Positions 1 to 8,526 of a stretch of 32,299 nucleotides of DNA are shown here, in pieces. The stretch is taken from positions 668,873 through 701,171 of the forward strand of contig NEWR02000009.1 of NCBI GenBank assembly GCA_002869885.2. Reading direction: 5' to 3'. A program made the position numbers and the translations under genes. Within the stretch, counting starts at the first letter, position 1, and each line of letters opens with the position of its first letter. This DNA comes from Nitrospira sp. CG24C. Lineage in GTDB: Bacteria > Nitrospirota > Nitrospiria > Nitrospirales > Nitrospiraceae. The notes under the pieces are model-generated. The model was not told the origin of the DNA, made no database searches, and worked only from the letters and a program-made list of their open reading frames with translations.

Positions 1-69
1 CGGCCGTCGAACGAGGCCCTTCTCAGGGCGCGCGTTCCGGGAGCACAGGACCAACGTGGGTGCCCTTCC
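1..69 (+). repeat. Palindromic repeat family 1, copy A (cut by window edge)
   Basis: Core at 7-45 carries the family pattern TCGAACGAG, stem GCCCT-TCTC-AGGGC, GCGCGTTC, GGGAGCA. The right outer arm (48-69) is visible; the matching left arm lies outside the window. The inner stem GCCCT/AGGGC differs from other copies on both sides, so pairing is kept. Confidence 0.75.
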
Positions 70-156
70 TCTTTTTCATCGTGCAGGGTGCTCAAGCACA
101 GAAAACCATCTAATCTACCTTCTCACGCTCCTCCCACACTCTCACCGCCTCTCACA

Positions 157-254
157 GGAGGGTGGTCTGTTTGGCCTCCCACTGCGCGCGTCCAACGAGG
201 GCCTTCTGAGGCCGCGCGTTGCGCGAGCACAGGAGGCCAACAGGCCACCCTCCC
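157..254 (+). repeat. Palindromic repeat family 1, copy B
   Basis: Complete 98-nt imperfect palindrome. Outer arms 157-179 and 232-254 pair almost along their whole length. The core (181-231) has TCCAACGAG, the stem GGCCT-TCTG-AGGCC and GCGTTGCGCGAGCA. In this copy CAACG pairs with CGTTG, whereas copies A, C, D and E have GAACG with CGTTC. The stretch 1-370 holds this copy, copy A and no convincing gene; the short reading frames across it are products of the repeat. Confidence 0.85.
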
Positions 255-370
255 ATTCTTCCTTTGACAGAGCCCCCCCTTCCTGGCTATGATTCCTGTC
301 ACCCGATTCAACCTTGAAGTTAAAAACGTATGTTTCCCAGCCACCATTTCTTTATCAAAGGAGTAGGCAT

Positions 371-736
371 ATGAAGCTCGTAATCGGCACTGTTGCAACC
401 GTCTCCGGTGTCTTATTTGCGCTCTCGATGGCCTCGGCGAATCCATCACTCCTCCCCAAACATGAAGGCTACCCGATGAAGAACAGCGGAAGCCCTGTGA
501 CCGGCCAGCCGACCGCCAACGATCCTGGCCAGTCGGATGCGCGTGGTGAGAATACGCTGATGAAGTCAGCCGACTCTGTTAAGAGTGCCCAGCAGAGCCT
601 CATGAAGTCGGACAATGCTCGGATTACCACAGGTCAGGGAGCGAATCAGCTCCCGACCGTGCAGGGGCCACAGATCAAGATCGCGCCTCCGGTAACCTCC
701 GCCACAAAGATCACCGGCAATCGAAAGATCGAGTAG
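371..736 (+). CDS. Small secreted protein of unknown function
   Basis: A 121-residue protein. The ATG at 371 is chosen because AAAGGAG (357-363) sits 7 nt upstream and the product then begins with a typical signal peptide: MKLV, a hydrophobic stretch and an ASA cleavage-like site near residue 22. The reading frame stays open upstream to 314 but that extension has no ribosome site. The mature part is polar and rich in Gly, Ser, Asn, Pro and Lys, and contains a repeated LMKS motif (LMKSADSVKSAQQS then LMKSDNAR). I see no catalytic motif and do not recognise a family. It is probably periplasmic. It stands alone, transcribed against the next gene, and ends in a strong terminator. Confidence 0.75.
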   Translation: MKLVIGTVATVSGVLFALSMASANPSLLPKHEGYPMKNSGSPVTGQPTANDPGQSDARGENTLMKSADSVKSAQQSLMKSDNARITTGQGANQLPTVQGPQIKIAPPVTSATKITGNRKIE

Positions 737-745
737 TCACGCAGT

Positions 746-1357
746 TCAGCGAGTTTCAACAAGGGGCACCGGATTTATCCGGTGCCCCTTTGTTTTTTTC
801 CTGCGTTCAGCCCGAGTAAGAACTGTGTCCCTCTCTAGCCGGAACCGCCAGGGCTTCTTGGCCCAGACACCCGCATAATCGACGCCGATTCGAGGGTGAG
901 CTCCCACATTGCCTCTCTTCACCGATGCCCCTCGATCCTCGAACCAGAGGGATTCGCCCATTGTGAGATCCGCACGATTGAGGCTTCGATCGATCTGCAT
1001 TGCGCGACAGAGCCGCCCAGGACCATCGATCAACTTCCCATCCAGTTCAATCGCCCTGATCAAAACGGCTGCAGGAAACTCTTCACGCTCTGTCACGACG
1101 TTCAGACAATGATGCATCCCATAGATGAGATAGACATACGCAATTCCTGCCGGACCAAACATGACATCCGTCCGTCGAGTTCTCCCTTTCGACGCATGGC
1201 AGGCCTTATCTTCTGACCCGACATAGGCCTCGACCTCGATGATCTTCCCCGCTATCTCTCTCCCGTCAATGCAACGGATAAGATATTTCCCCACAAGCGA
1301 CCGCGCCACGGTCAGCGTGGGACGATTGAAGTAGGTGCGTGACAGAGTACGGCGCAT
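746..1357 (-). CDS. mpg: DNA-3-methyladenine glycosylase (Mpg/AAG family)
   Basis: Removes alkylated purines from DNA to start base-excision repair. From the ATG at 1357 it has 203 residues, the usual size of bacterial members, and starts RRTLSRTYFNRPTLTVARSLVGK. Family signatures visible are IIEVEAYVGSEDKACHASKGRT, with the Glu-Ala-Tyr region that holds the catalytic Glu, then MFGPAGIAYVYLIYGMHHCLNVV, and a late GVDYAGVWAKKPWRF. A start 17 codons further upstream (1408) is open, but that stretch runs through a 7-bp repeat and lacks a ribosome site. The C-terminal tail after PWRF (about 30 residues, including KGHRINPVPL) is longer than expected and is read through the terminator hairpin of the convergent upstream gene. 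Confidence 0.88.
   Translation of the reverse strand: MRRTLSRTYFNRPTLTVARSLVGKYLIRCIDGREIAGKIIEVEAYVGSEDKACHASKGRTRRTDVMFGPAGIAYVYLIYGMHHCLNVVTEREEFPAAVLIRAIELDGKLIDGPGRLCRAMQIDRSLNRADLTMGESLWFEDRGASVKRGNVGAHPRIGVDYAGVWAKKPWRFRLERDTVLTRAERRKKTKGHRINPVPLVETR
761..799 (+). terminator. Rho-independent terminator of the 371-736 gene
   Basis: A perfect 13-bp stem, AAGGGGCACCGGA (761-773) with TCCGGTGCCCCTT (778-790), has a TTTA loop and is followed by TGTTTTTTT (791-799). It is oriented for the + strand. The opposite strand of the hairpin is coding for the end of the glycosylase gene. Confidence 0.93.
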
Positions 1358-1360
1358 GGC

Positions 1361-1444
1361 AATTTCGAATGATAAATGTTGAATGTTAAATGATCTGAAA
1401 CGAGTCATTCAATCCAAAATTTACCATTGACCATTCACCATTAG
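1361..1444. repeat. Heptamer hairpin repeat (AATGTTR / CCATTNA)
   Basis: Between the receptor stop and the glycosylase start lies a run of 7-bp units: AATGTTG, AATGTTA, AATGATC on one side and CCATTGA, CCATTCA, CCATTAG on the other, loosely complementary. A separate small hairpin AGCCGC-AGA-GCGGCT (1443-1457) follows the receptor stop directly and could end that transcript, although it has no T-run. Confidence 0.6.
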
Positions 1445-1458
1445 CCGCAGAGCGGCTG

Positions 1459-3501
1459 CTAAAAGTACCAGGCAATGCCGCCCATAACCATCCGCGGACT
1501 TCCCGGCACGAAGTGGATGTCATTGCGCGGCGCGCCTTCGTTCCGCAATTGCGACTGGAAGAAAAATGTCGCCTGTTCCCATTTCGTATTGAAGAGATTC
1601 TGCACAAAGAGGAAGGCCTCCATACGTCCATAGGGTAACGTAACGGGGAGCTGGTAGCGTTCCGACAGGTCGAAGTTGAGCCAAGACGGGGCGTTGGCGC
1701 TGCGATCTTCGATGAGAGGTCTAACTCCAAGATAGGTCGCCTGCAATTGCGACGTGAGGCCCTCCGGCCAGGTCAAGAGCACTGCCCCATAGGCCGTCAC
1801 TTCAGGGGCGAGTGGAATCGCATCTCCATTGCGAAACTCCGCCTTGGTATAGGTCACGCTGCCGTTGACATACAGTGGTCCCCAGACTTGGCCACGGGCC
1901 GCCACCTCTACGCCGCGCCGCCGGCTGGCCCCTCGGATTTCTGTCGTGCCACCGTCGCCACGAAAGACCAGCTCAGACTGAAGATCCAATTGCCAGGCGG
2001 TTGCAATGAGTTCGATGCCGTCAGGCCCCCAAGGCTTCGATCTGAGTCCCGCCTCGTAATTCTTAGACCGAGCCAGCGGCGAAGCCGCTTGTGCCACGGC
2101 AGAGCGAGCATCGTTGCTGTGAAAGCCCTCACCATAGTTTATGAACAACTCGGTGGAGGCCCAGGGTCCGAGGATAAGATTGGCTTTCGGGAGGATCAGC
2201 CAAGAGGTGGTACGCCCGGCTGGTTGTTCCGCACAGGTCTCGCATCGATTACGGACATCGAAGGTGAACAGCTCGCTGCGCACACCGCCGACGAATTTCA
2301 TCCATGACGTCGGCTGGACCTCTGCCTTCAAAAACGGCGAATAGGAGGCCTCCAGGACATCCGTGTCGACGGTCGTTCCCAGAGAGTTGCGCCGGAATTG
2401 CGGTCCCAGCCTGACGTGAGTCTTGTCGACCCGGCTCTGAACTCCGACGGTCGCAACACTCGGCATATCAAGGATCTTGCCCTCTTGCTGATAGCCAATG
2501 TCGCCTCCGTAGATCACGCGGCGATCGGATTGCTGAAACCCGTCCCCGTTCACCGGGTCGCTTCGAAAGAAGGTGAAATTCGAATAGAGATCGAATGTGT
2601 AGTATTGCGCATAGGCGTTCGCGAAGAAGCGTCCTCCCGAGAGGGTATCGTAGTGGTAATTGAGTTTGGCCGTGGACCGGGCCGTTCTCCCGCCTTCGGA
2701 TGGATCGATCGACCCAAAGCGATCGACCGTGCCGTCCGTCACCGCGCGAAGCGGGATTTCGCCCGATCCATTCCACTGTGATTTGTGAAAGGTTCCGGTG
2801 ATGCTCAGCTCGTCGCGCCCGGAGGGATTCATCGTCACCTTGCCCAGCAGATTGCCCCTGAAATAACGGTTATCGTTCTGGAACGGCCCATTCGTGTAGT
2901 AGCCTTCCGCGGCGAACAACGTCCGGACCTTCTCCTTGGTCGGCGAGAACATGAGCAGATGCCGTTGCGTATCGAATTGTCCCCCTGCCGATTGCACCAC
3001 ACCTTCCTTGACCGTCTCGCGAGTACGGAAATTAACCGCGCCCGCCGTGGCGAAATCTCCATACTCGGGCAGATAAGATCCCTTGTGCACATCAATCCCT
3101 TCAATCGTCTCCGGAATGATGAAGTTCAAGTCGGTATAGCCCTGGCCATGCGCATGGGAGCGCAGATTAATCGGCATGCCGTCGGAAAAGAACGCGACAT
3201 CGGTGCCGTGATCCGCATCGAATCCACGCAGAAAATATTGATCGGCCTTGCCTGCGCCGCCGGAGTGCTCGACTGCGATGAACCCTGGAATCAAACGCAG
3301 CACCTGCGCCGGACGCCCTTGCGGTTGAAGCAGAAGCTCTTTGTCCGGGATAAACTGTTGGGAAGACGCGGCCACAGGACGCGTGCCAACGATGGACACC
3401 TCCGGCACGTCGACGATGTCGTCGTCAGGAGCGTGGGCGAACGCAGAGGAGACAACGAGCAGAAGCGCGGCGAGATGGAAGAAGAGGCTGATGACACTCA
3501 C
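1459..3501 (-). CDS. TonB-dependent outer-membrane receptor, probably for nickel
   Basis: Energy-dependent uptake of a scarce metal or metal complex across the outer membrane. I place the start at GTG 3501, 8 nt after the NikR stop, because the product then opens with a clean signal peptide (SVISLFFHLAALLLVVSSAFAHA). The frame is open to 3639, but that part lies inside nikR. The length is 680 residues. A plug domain follows at about residues 30-160 (EVSIVGTR, QVLRLIPGFIAVEHSGGAGKA, YFLRGFDADHGTDVAFFSDG, GIDVHKGSYLPEYGDFATAGAVNF), then a beta-barrel ending in the aromatic terminus GGIAWYF. His-rich stretches (NLRSHAHGQGY) lie near the plug. Tight linkage to nikR points to nickel, but the substrate is inferred from context. 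Translation is likely coupled to nikR. Confidence 0.9.
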   Translation of the reverse strand: MSVISLFFHLAALLLVVSSAFAHAPDDDIVDVPEVSIVGTRPVAASSQQFIPDKELLLQPQGRPAQVLRLIPGFIAVEHSGGAGKADQYFLRGFDADHGTDVAFFSDGMPINLRSHAHGQGYTDLNFIIPETIEGIDVHKGSYLPEYGDFATAGAVNFRTRETVKEGVVQSAGGQFDTQRHLLMFSPTKEKVRTLFAAEGYYTNGPFQNDNRYFRGNLLGKVTMNPSGRDELSITGTFHKSQWNGSGEIPLRAVTDGTVDRFGSIDPSEGGRTARSTAKLNYHYDTLSGGRFFANAYAQYYTFDLYSNFTFFRSDPVNGDGFQQSDRRVIYGGDIGYQQEGKILDMPSVATVGVQSRVDKTHVRLGPQFRRNSLGTTVDTDVLEASYSPFLKAEVQPTSWMKFVGGVRSELFTFDVRNRCETCAEQPAGRTTSWLILPKANLILGPWASTELFINYGEGFHSNDARSAVAQAASPLARSKNYEAGLRSKPWGPDGIELIATAWQLDLQSELVFRGDGGTTEIRGASRRRGVEVAARGQVWGPLYVNGSVTYTKAEFRNGDAIPLAPEVTAYGAVLLTWPEGLTSQLQATYLGVRPLIEDRSANAPSWLNFDLSERYQLPVTLPYGRMEAFLFVQNLFNTKWEQATFFFQSQLRNEGAPRNDIHFVPGSPRMVMGGIAWYF

Positions 3502-3509
3502 GAGGGCGC

Positions 3510-3926
3510 TCAGCTCAAACCTTTTCCCGTAGTGGTGGTCGCCAGCTTCCCGTGCTTGACACCCTTGGTCCCGATGAGGGTGTCGGCAACTTTCTTGATG
3601 GCAGAGCCTTTCCCCTTCACGACCAACACTTCTAAGCAATGGTCATGGTCGAGATGCACGTGCATCCCCGACAAAATGAGAGGCTGATAGCGGTGCTGAA
3701 TATCGGTGAGCTTTCTGGTCAAATCGCGCACATGATGGTCGTACACAAACGTGATCGTGCCGACCGTCTCTTTATCGTCATCCCATTCCTGCCCGACCAG
3801 GTTGTCCCGGATCAAATCTCGTAGCGCCTCAGAGCGGTTGGTATATTTTCGCTTCTTGATGTGCAGATCGAAATCATCGAGCAGATGATGGTCCAACGAC
3901 ACTCCGAACCGAATAAGCTTCTTCAT
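3510..3926 (-). CDS. nikR: Nickel-responsive transcriptional regulator NikR
   Basis: A 138-residue protein with an N-terminal ribbon-helix-helix DNA-binding domain (KLIRFGVSLDHHLLDDFDLHI, then NRSEALRDLIRDNL) and a C-terminal ACT-like nickel-binding domain. All four residues of the high-affinity square-planar nickel site of the family are present: His78, His89, His91 and Cys97 (IQH, then MHVHLDHDHC). The metal-bound tetramer represses or activates metal-transport genes. It is the first gene of a two-gene unit with the TonB-dependent receptor, so it probably controls its own operon. An inverted repeat lies just upstream of the start. Confidence 0.94.
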   Translation of the reverse strand: MKKLIRFGVSLDHHLLDDFDLHIKKRKYTNRSEALRDLIRDNLVGQEWDDDKETVGTITFVYDHHVRDLTRKLTDIQHRYQPLILSGMHVHLDHDHCLEVLVVKGKGSAIKKVADTLIGTKGVKHGKLATTTTGKGLS

Positions 3927-3943
3927 GGCCGCCTCGCAGTAGC

Positions 3944-3960
3944 ACGTTTATGTGAAACGT
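3944..3960 (-). promoter_or_regulatory. Inverted repeat upstream of nikR (candidate operator)
   Basis: ACGTTT-ATGTG-AAACGT, a perfect 6-5-6 palindrome 17 nt before the nikR start codon. Wider imperfect half-sites GTAGCACG and CGTAACAC (11 nt apart) flank the same centre. On the minus strand TTGATT and TACGTT with a 17-nt spacer could be the promoter, so a bound protein would cover the -10 region. It does not match the E. coli NikR operator; the assignment rests on position only. Confidence 0.4.
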
Positions 3961-4135
3961 AACACTTCACAAAGCGCAAATCAATTCAGCATCAACACAA
4001 TCGAGCAGGGGGAATACTTGGCTGGAATCTATTCTATCAACAGACTGGAGGGCGGAGACTGACTGGTCTAGCGGACATCCGTGGAGGACTTAAATTCTTC
4101 TCGCTTTCAAAGGAGGGAGTGGCCGGGCTGCCCTT

Positions 4136-4195
4136 CACTGCGCGCATCGAACGAGCCGCATCCATCAAAATGATCCCTCCAAGCTTGCTCGTTTC
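4136..4195 (+). repeat. Degenerate fragment of palindromic repeat family 1
   Basis: CACTGCGCGCATCGAACGAGC (start 4136) matches the left half of the family core. The right half is replaced by other sequence, with AACGAGC (4150-4156) still complementary to GCTCGTT (4187-4193). The rest of the 3961-4202 gap shows nothing I can name; the 70-codon minus-strand frame over it is not supported. Confidence 0.45.
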
Positions 4196-4202
4196 TCTCT
4201 CA

Positions 4203-4298
4203 GGAATGGCACCCGTGCAGATTCCACTGCGGCCGTCGAACGAGCACATTCTGATCGTGCGCGTTCCGGGAGCAAGGGATCAGCACGGGTGTCATTCC
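4203..4298 (+). repeat. Palindromic repeat family 1, copy C
   Basis: A 96-nt palindrome ending one base before the htrA stop codon. Outer arms 4203-4225 and 4276-4298 pair at about 20 of 23 positions. The core has TCGAACGAGCAC-ATTCTGATC-GTGCGCGTTCCG and GGGAGCA. It forms the 3' flank of htrA. Confidence 0.87.
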
Positions 4299-4299
4299 A

Positions 4300-5712
4300 T
4301 TATTCGCCTTGGACAGGGATATACATGACGTTCCCCTGCCGATTGATCAGCAGGAGGGCCATGCTGGATGGCTTGATCGCGTCAGCCAGTCGCTGGAACC
4401 CGTCGAAGTTGTGAATGGGCTGACGATTGAGCTCCATCACCACATCGCCGGGCTGGAGGCCGGAAGATTCGGCCAGGCTGCCTTCTTCGATGTCAGTCAC
4501 CACCACCCCGCTGGTGACAGACAGATCCATCTGCCGGGCCAACGGCGTGGTGACATCGTCAAAAATGACGCCGGAGAGGGGATGGGCCGTGGCAGCCGAG
4601 GCTGATGCTGATTGGCTCTTCTTGGTCCGTTCACGCGGCGCCTCCTGCACAACCAGGTCAGCCTGGTACGGTTTACTCTCGCGCATGAGATCCAGCCGGT
4701 GCTTGCTCCCGATCGTAGACGCGGCCACGAGGTTCCGAAGATGTCCGCTGTCCATCACGTCGCGCCCATCGAATCGCACAACCACATCCCCGCGCTTGAG
4801 TCCGGCTTTTTCGGCAGACCCTTTCGGCTGCACATCGGTCACGATCGCACCCTTCACATCGGGGAGACGAAAGACCTTGCCTAACAGGGGCGAAACATCT
4901 TGTGTCGAGGCGCCGAGGAACCCGCGGACAACATGACCGGTCTTGAGCAGGCTCTGCATGGCAGACCGGGCCATATTGCTTGGGATGGCAAAGCCCACAC
5001 CGACGCTCCCGCCTGTGGGGCTGGCAATGGCGGTATTGATCCCCACCAATTCTCCATTGAGGGTCACCAGGGCCCCGCCGGAATTGCCTGGATTGATGGG
5101 GGCATCGGTTTGAATGAAATCTTCGAAGTCGGCGACACCGACATCGGCGCGACCGACAGCACTCACGATGCCGAACGTCACACTGCGACTTAACCCAAGC
5201 GGGTTCCCGATCGCGAGCACAAATTCGCCGACGGCGAGCGTGCTCGAATCCCCCCACGTGACTGTCGGGAGATTGGTCGCCTGAATTTTTACCACAGCCA
5301 CGTCTGTCTTTGGATCGGTAGCCACCACTCGCCCTTTGAATTGCCGCCGGTCGGCAAGAATCACTTCCACATCGACTGCATCGGCAATGACATGGTTGTT
5401 CGTCATAATGTAGCCGTCCGGCGAAACAATGACGCCGGAACCCTGGCCATATTGCCGCCGCGACGGGACATCCTTGAACAGTCCGAACGGCAGCGCTTCG
5501 TCGCTGAATGCTTGATCGCGGACCATCACCGTGGAGGCAATGCTGACAACAGCGGGGATCACTTTCGTCGCGGTCGACTTGATTTGCGCCTGGAGTTCAC
5601 CTCCCCCGGCCACAGGGATCACGCGGCTCGCGGCCAGAGCTGTTCCAGCAACCATCGAACTCCCAACAAGAAGCCCAAGCACGATCCGCAATAGACAATT
5701 GGGTCCTAACAC
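4300..5712 (-). CDS. Periplasmic serine protease, HtrA/DegP/MucD family
   Basis: Degrades or refolds damaged envelope proteins. Start: GTG 5712, with AAAGGA 7 nt upstream; the product (470 residues) then begins with a signal peptide (LLRIVLGLLVGSSMVAGTALA). The trypsin-like domain has the complete triad: His107 in TNNHVIA, Asp137 in TDVAVVKI, Ser211 in GNSGGAL. Two PDZ domains follow (about residues 280-370, with GAIVTDVQPKGSAEKAGLKRGDVVV, and 390-470, with GVVVTDIEEGSLAESSGLQPGDVV). The frame stays open upstream to 5829 because a 9-bp repeat there carries no stop; that extension (FILFIWLVWL) is not a plausible start. It is downstream of the copper ATPase on the same strand, separated by a hairpin repeat. 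Confidence 0.93.
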   Translation of the reverse strand: MLGPNCLLRIVLGLLVGSSMVAGTALAASRVIPVAGGGELQAQIKSTATKVIPAVVSIASTVMVRDQAFSDEALPFGLFKDVPSRRQYGQGSGVIVSPDGYIMTNNHVIADAVDVEVILADRRQFKGRVVATDPKTDVAVVKIQATNLPTVTWGDSSTLAVGEFVLAIGNPLGLSRSVTFGIVSAVGRADVGVADFEDFIQTDAPINPGNSGGALVTLNGELVGINTAIASPTGGSVGVGFAIPSNMARSAMQSLLKTGHVVRGFLGASTQDVSPLLGKVFRLPDVKGAIVTDVQPKGSAEKAGLKRGDVVVRFDGRDVMDSGHLRNLVAASTIGSKHRLDLMRESKPYQADLVVQEAPRERTKKSQSASASAATAHPLSGVIFDDVTTPLARQMDLSVTSGVVVTDIEEGSLAESSGLQPGDVVMELNRQPIHNFDGFQRLADAIKPSSMALLLINRQGNVMYIPVQGE

Positions 5713-5750
5713 GCCACGGTCCTTTCTAACGGATGCTGAACAAGTTCGCC

Positions 5751-5842
5751 AGTCTGTCTTGTTCATTTGGTCTCTCTGGTCTATCTGGCTCAACCAAACC
5801 AACCAAATAAACAAAATAAACCAGACCAACTAGATGAACCAG
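5751..5842. repeat. Nonamer hairpin repeat H1
   Basis: The left arm has degenerate 9-bp units of the type TTTGGTCTC / TCTGGTCTA, and the right arm has complementary units (AACCAAATAAAC, AAACCAGACC). It fills the gap between the copper ATPase stop and the htrA leader. The segment 5731-5752 (GGATGCTGAACAAGTTCGCC) resembles the end of palindromic family 4 and recurs at 13658-13684. Confidence 0.75.
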
Positions 5843-5877
5843 CCATGTAGCCTAACACGCGTGCGCCAGAGGCGCAC

Positions 5878-8418
5878 TTACAATTCTACATGGCGCAGGC
5901 GCAGGGCATTGGAGATCACGGAGACAGAACTGAAGGTCATGGCGGCGCTGGCAATCATGGGACTCAAGAGGAGCCCCCAGACCGGATAGAGCGCACCAGC
6001 CGCGATCGGAACGCCGATTACGTTATAGAGAAAGGCAAACAAAAGATTTTGCCGAATATTCCTCATCGTGGCTTGACTGAGCCTCCGCGCACGGAGCAGC
6101 CCGCGCAGATCGCCCTTCACCAGCGTCATCCCCGCGCTCTCAATGGCCGTATCGGTTCCCGTTCCCATGGCAATCCCGACATCGGCTAAGGCCAACGCTG
6201 GGGCATCGTTAATGCCGTCGCCGGCCATCGCCACCACACGGCCTTGCGACTTGAGACGGGCAACGATCTGTCCCTTTTGGTCCGGCAAGACCTCAGCCAT
6301 GACCTCCTCAATGCCGAGTTGCCTGGCCACGGCATCTGCCGTATCGCGATGGTCACCTGTCACCATGACGACGTGAATGCCTTCGGCCTTGAGCGCCTGC
6401 ACCGCGTCGCGGGTGGAGGCTTTGATCGGATCTGCCACGCCAAGCACACCGGCAGCCTGCTCATCGATGGAGACAAACAGGATCGTTTGCCCTTCACGTC
6501 GAAGCGAAGCAACTTCGTCATCCAACTGCGTGAGGCTCTGGCCGGATACTCGAACCTCGTTTCGCATGAATGCTGCCGTCCCAATAGCGACACGACGGCC
6601 CTCGACCGTCCCGGTCACACCCTTCCCCGTCACCGAACGAAACTGCTCGACCGGGACAGAGGCGATCCCTCGCCCTTCCGCTCCCGCCACTACCGCTGAA
6701 GCCAGCGGGTGTTCGCTACTCCGCTCAAGGCTCGCCGCAAATCGCAACAGATCGACTTCGGACCAAGGTGGCACAGCCAGCACCGACAATAATTTCGGCT
6801 TGCCCTCCGTGAGGGTTCCAGTCTTATCGATGACGAGCGTATTCACTTTGCCGAATACCTCCAACGCTTCAGCCTTCTTCACCAAGACGCCAATCGTCGC
6901 CCCACGACCGGTCCCAACCATGATCGACATCGGCGTCGCCAATCCCAGCGCGCAGGGACAGGCAATAATCAGGACCGCCACGGCATTGACCAGCGCATAG
7001 GCCAACTTCGGCTCCGGACCCCAGATCGCCCAGGCCGCTGCCGTAATCAGCGCCGCAGCCACAACCAGTGGGACAAAATACGCCGCGGTCACATCGGCGA
7101 GGCGCTGGATCGGCGCCCGGCTCCGTTGCGCCTCACTGACCATCTGCACAATCCGAGCAAGCATCGTGTCTCGCCCGACTCGTTCGGCGACCATCACCAT
7201 CCCGCCTGTGCCGTTGATGGTCCCTCCGGTCACCCGTATCCCAACTGATTTTTCGACCGGGATCGATTCCCCCGTGATCATGGATTCATCCACAGCAGTC
7301 GTACCTTCTTCGACCATCCCGTCTACCGGCACTCGCTCTCCCGGCCTGACGCGCAGCCGATGGCCCACTCGAATGTGCTCGAGCGGCACATCTTCTTCCT
7401 GTCCCTCCGGCATGATCAGCCTGGCTGTCTTTGGCGCAAGCCGAAGCAAGGCACGAATCGCGGAGCTCGTCTGACTTCGAGCCTTCAACTCAAGGACCTG
7501 GCCAAGTAGGACGAGCAGCGTAATGATGGCCGCGGCCTCGAAATAGACCGCGATTGAGCCGTCATGCAGCCGAAATGAACTGGGAAGCAGCGTCGGCGCG
7601 ACCGTGGCAAGCGCGCTGTAGCCATAGGCCGCGCCCGTTCCCATGGCAATGAGCGTAAACATGTTGGGAGCCCTGTTTATCACCGAGCTCCATCCTCGCT
7701 GAAAAAACGGCCAGCCGCCCCAGAGTACCACCGGCGTTGCCAGCAGCCATTGCACCCAGTTCCTCGTCGAACCGGTGAGGGCCTGCGGAAGTGACAAGCC
7801 GGGCACCATATCGACCATGGCCAGAAGCATGACCAGAAGGGAAGGTCCGAGACAGATCCAAAACCGCCTGGTCATGTCCTCAAGCTCGGGATTCTGTTCA
7901 TCTTCAAGCGAGACGACTTTTGGTTCCAACGCCATCCCGCAAATCCGGCAAGCTCCCGGTTCGGTCTCAAGCACCTCCGGGTCCATCGGACAGATGTACT
8001 CGACCACTCCACCGGATGGAACCGGCACGACAAGCGAAGTGCGCTGCTCAGGAGGTGTCAGATAGTGGATCGGATCGATCCGAAACTTGGCGAGACAGCT
8101 CGTCGCGCAGAAGTAATAGGTCTTTCCTTGATACTCATAAAATCCGGCTGCCGTGGCCGGCTGCACGGTCATCCCGCACACGGGGTCGATGGAGGCAGGC
8201 CCAGTCACAGCCGGAGCAGGCTGCATCATCGGAAGGGGTCTTCTTGTGGTCGGCTTAGCTGAACTAGCCGACCGTGGCTGGAGCGCTCGCTCCGGATTTG
8301 CCTTGAATCGCTCCAGACAGGATAGGCCGCAAAAGTAATAGCGCTGTCCTTGATGGTCGTGACTTCCGGCTGCCGTAGCCGGATCGACCGTCATCCCGCA
8401 AATTGGATCAATCGCCAT
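5878..8418 (-). CDS. copA: Copper-exporting P-type ATPase (CopA-like, P1B) with two YHS/TRASH domains
   Basis: ATP-driven export of Cu+ through the inner membrane; 846 residues. The N-terminus is two similar metal-binding YHS domains (about 4-46 and 78-120, each DPxCGMTV...YYFCxxSC), then a heavy-metal-binding CPMDP...CRICGM segment (143-162). No classical GMTCxxC HMA domain is present. Core motifs are complete: TGES (382-385), [10 protein letters not shown] (487-496), phosphorylation Asp531 in [17 protein letters not shown] (569-574) and GDGINDAP (733-740). The membrane motifs CPC, YN (in FLYNVIG) and M..SS (MTFSSVS) fit the Cu+ subgroup. It ends just upstream of hairpin H1 and htrA. Confidence 0.93.
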   Translation of the reverse strand: MAIDPICGMTVDPATAAGSHDHQGQRYYFCGLSCLERFKANPERALQPRSASSAKPTTRRPLPMMQPAPAVTGPASIDPVCGMTVQPATAAGFYEYQGKTYYFCATSCLAKFRIDPIHYLTPPEQRTSLVVPVPSGGVVEYICPMDPEVLETEPGACRICGMALEPKVVSLEDEQNPELEDMTRRFWICLGPSLLVMLLAMVDMVPGLSLPQALTGSTRNWVQWLLATPVVLWGGWPFFQRGWSSVINRAPNMFTLIAMGTGAAYGYSALATVAPTLLPSSFRLHDGSIAVYFEAAAIITLLVLLGQVLELKARSQTSSAIRALLRLAPKTARLIMPEGQEEDVPLEHIRVGHRLRVRPGERVPVDGMVEEGTTAVDESMITGESIPVEKSVGIRVTGGTINGTGGMVMVAERVGRDTMLARIVQMVSEAQRSRAPIQRLADVTAAYFVPLVVAAALITAAAWAIWGPEPKLAYALVNAVAVLIIACPCALGLATPMSIMVGTGRGATIGVLVKKAEALEVFGKVNTLVIDKTGTLTEGKPKLLSVLAVPPWSEVDLLRFAASLERSSEHPLASAVVAGAEGRGIASVPVEQFRSVTGKGVTGTVEGRRVAIGTAAFMRNEVRVSGQSLTQLDDEVASLRREGQTILFVSIDEQAAGVLGVADPIKASTRDAVQALKAEGIHVVMVTGDHRDTADAVARQLGIEEVMAEVLPDQKGQIVARLKSQGRVVAMAGDGINDAPALALADVGIAMGTGTDTAIESAGMTLVKGDLRGLLRARRLSQATMRNIRQNLLFAFLYNVIGVPIAAGALYPVWGLLLSPMIASAAMTFSSVSVISNALRLRHVEL

Positions 8419-8424
8419 GATCAG

Positions 8425-8526
8425 CTGACGGGGTAGAGGGGAAGCGGGATAACGGGGTAATCGGACAGATCGATAGATACCTCGTGCGCCCTTCCCTCTA
8501 TCCCGTTACCCCCATCCCCCATCTCG
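8425..8526. repeat. Hairpin of 7-8 bp G/C-rich units between copA and the DsbA-like gene
   Basis: The left arm (about 8428-8460) has units such as GGGTAGA, GCGGGATAACGGGGTAA; the right arm (about 8491-8526) has CTATCCCGTTACCCCC and CATCCCCCAT. The arms are imperfectly complementary. The right arm begins directly after the stop of the DsbA-like gene. The same motif style returns at 23020-23099. Confidence 0.65.

Noticed and set aside
3502-3639. N-terminal extension of the receptor to 3639
   Set aside because: This part lies inside nikR in another frame and would put the signal peptide internally; the GTG at 3501 gives a normal start.
2785-3687. A 300-codon open frame on the + strand opposite the receptor gene
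   Set aside because: It is antisense to a clearly conserved TonB-dependent receptor and NikR; it has low-quality, Arg/Leu-rich composition and no family motif. It is a GC-driven shadow.
4037-4249. A 70-codon minus-strand frame between htrA and nikR
   Set aside because: It crosses a degenerate and a full copy of palindromic repeat family 1; no start signal and no conserved features.
6377-7000. Long antisense frames across the copper ATPase (also 6244-6699 and 7166-7474)
   Set aside because: Opposite strand of a complete P-type ATPase; composition (Ser, Arg, Thr, Pro) typical of antisense frames in GC-rich genes.
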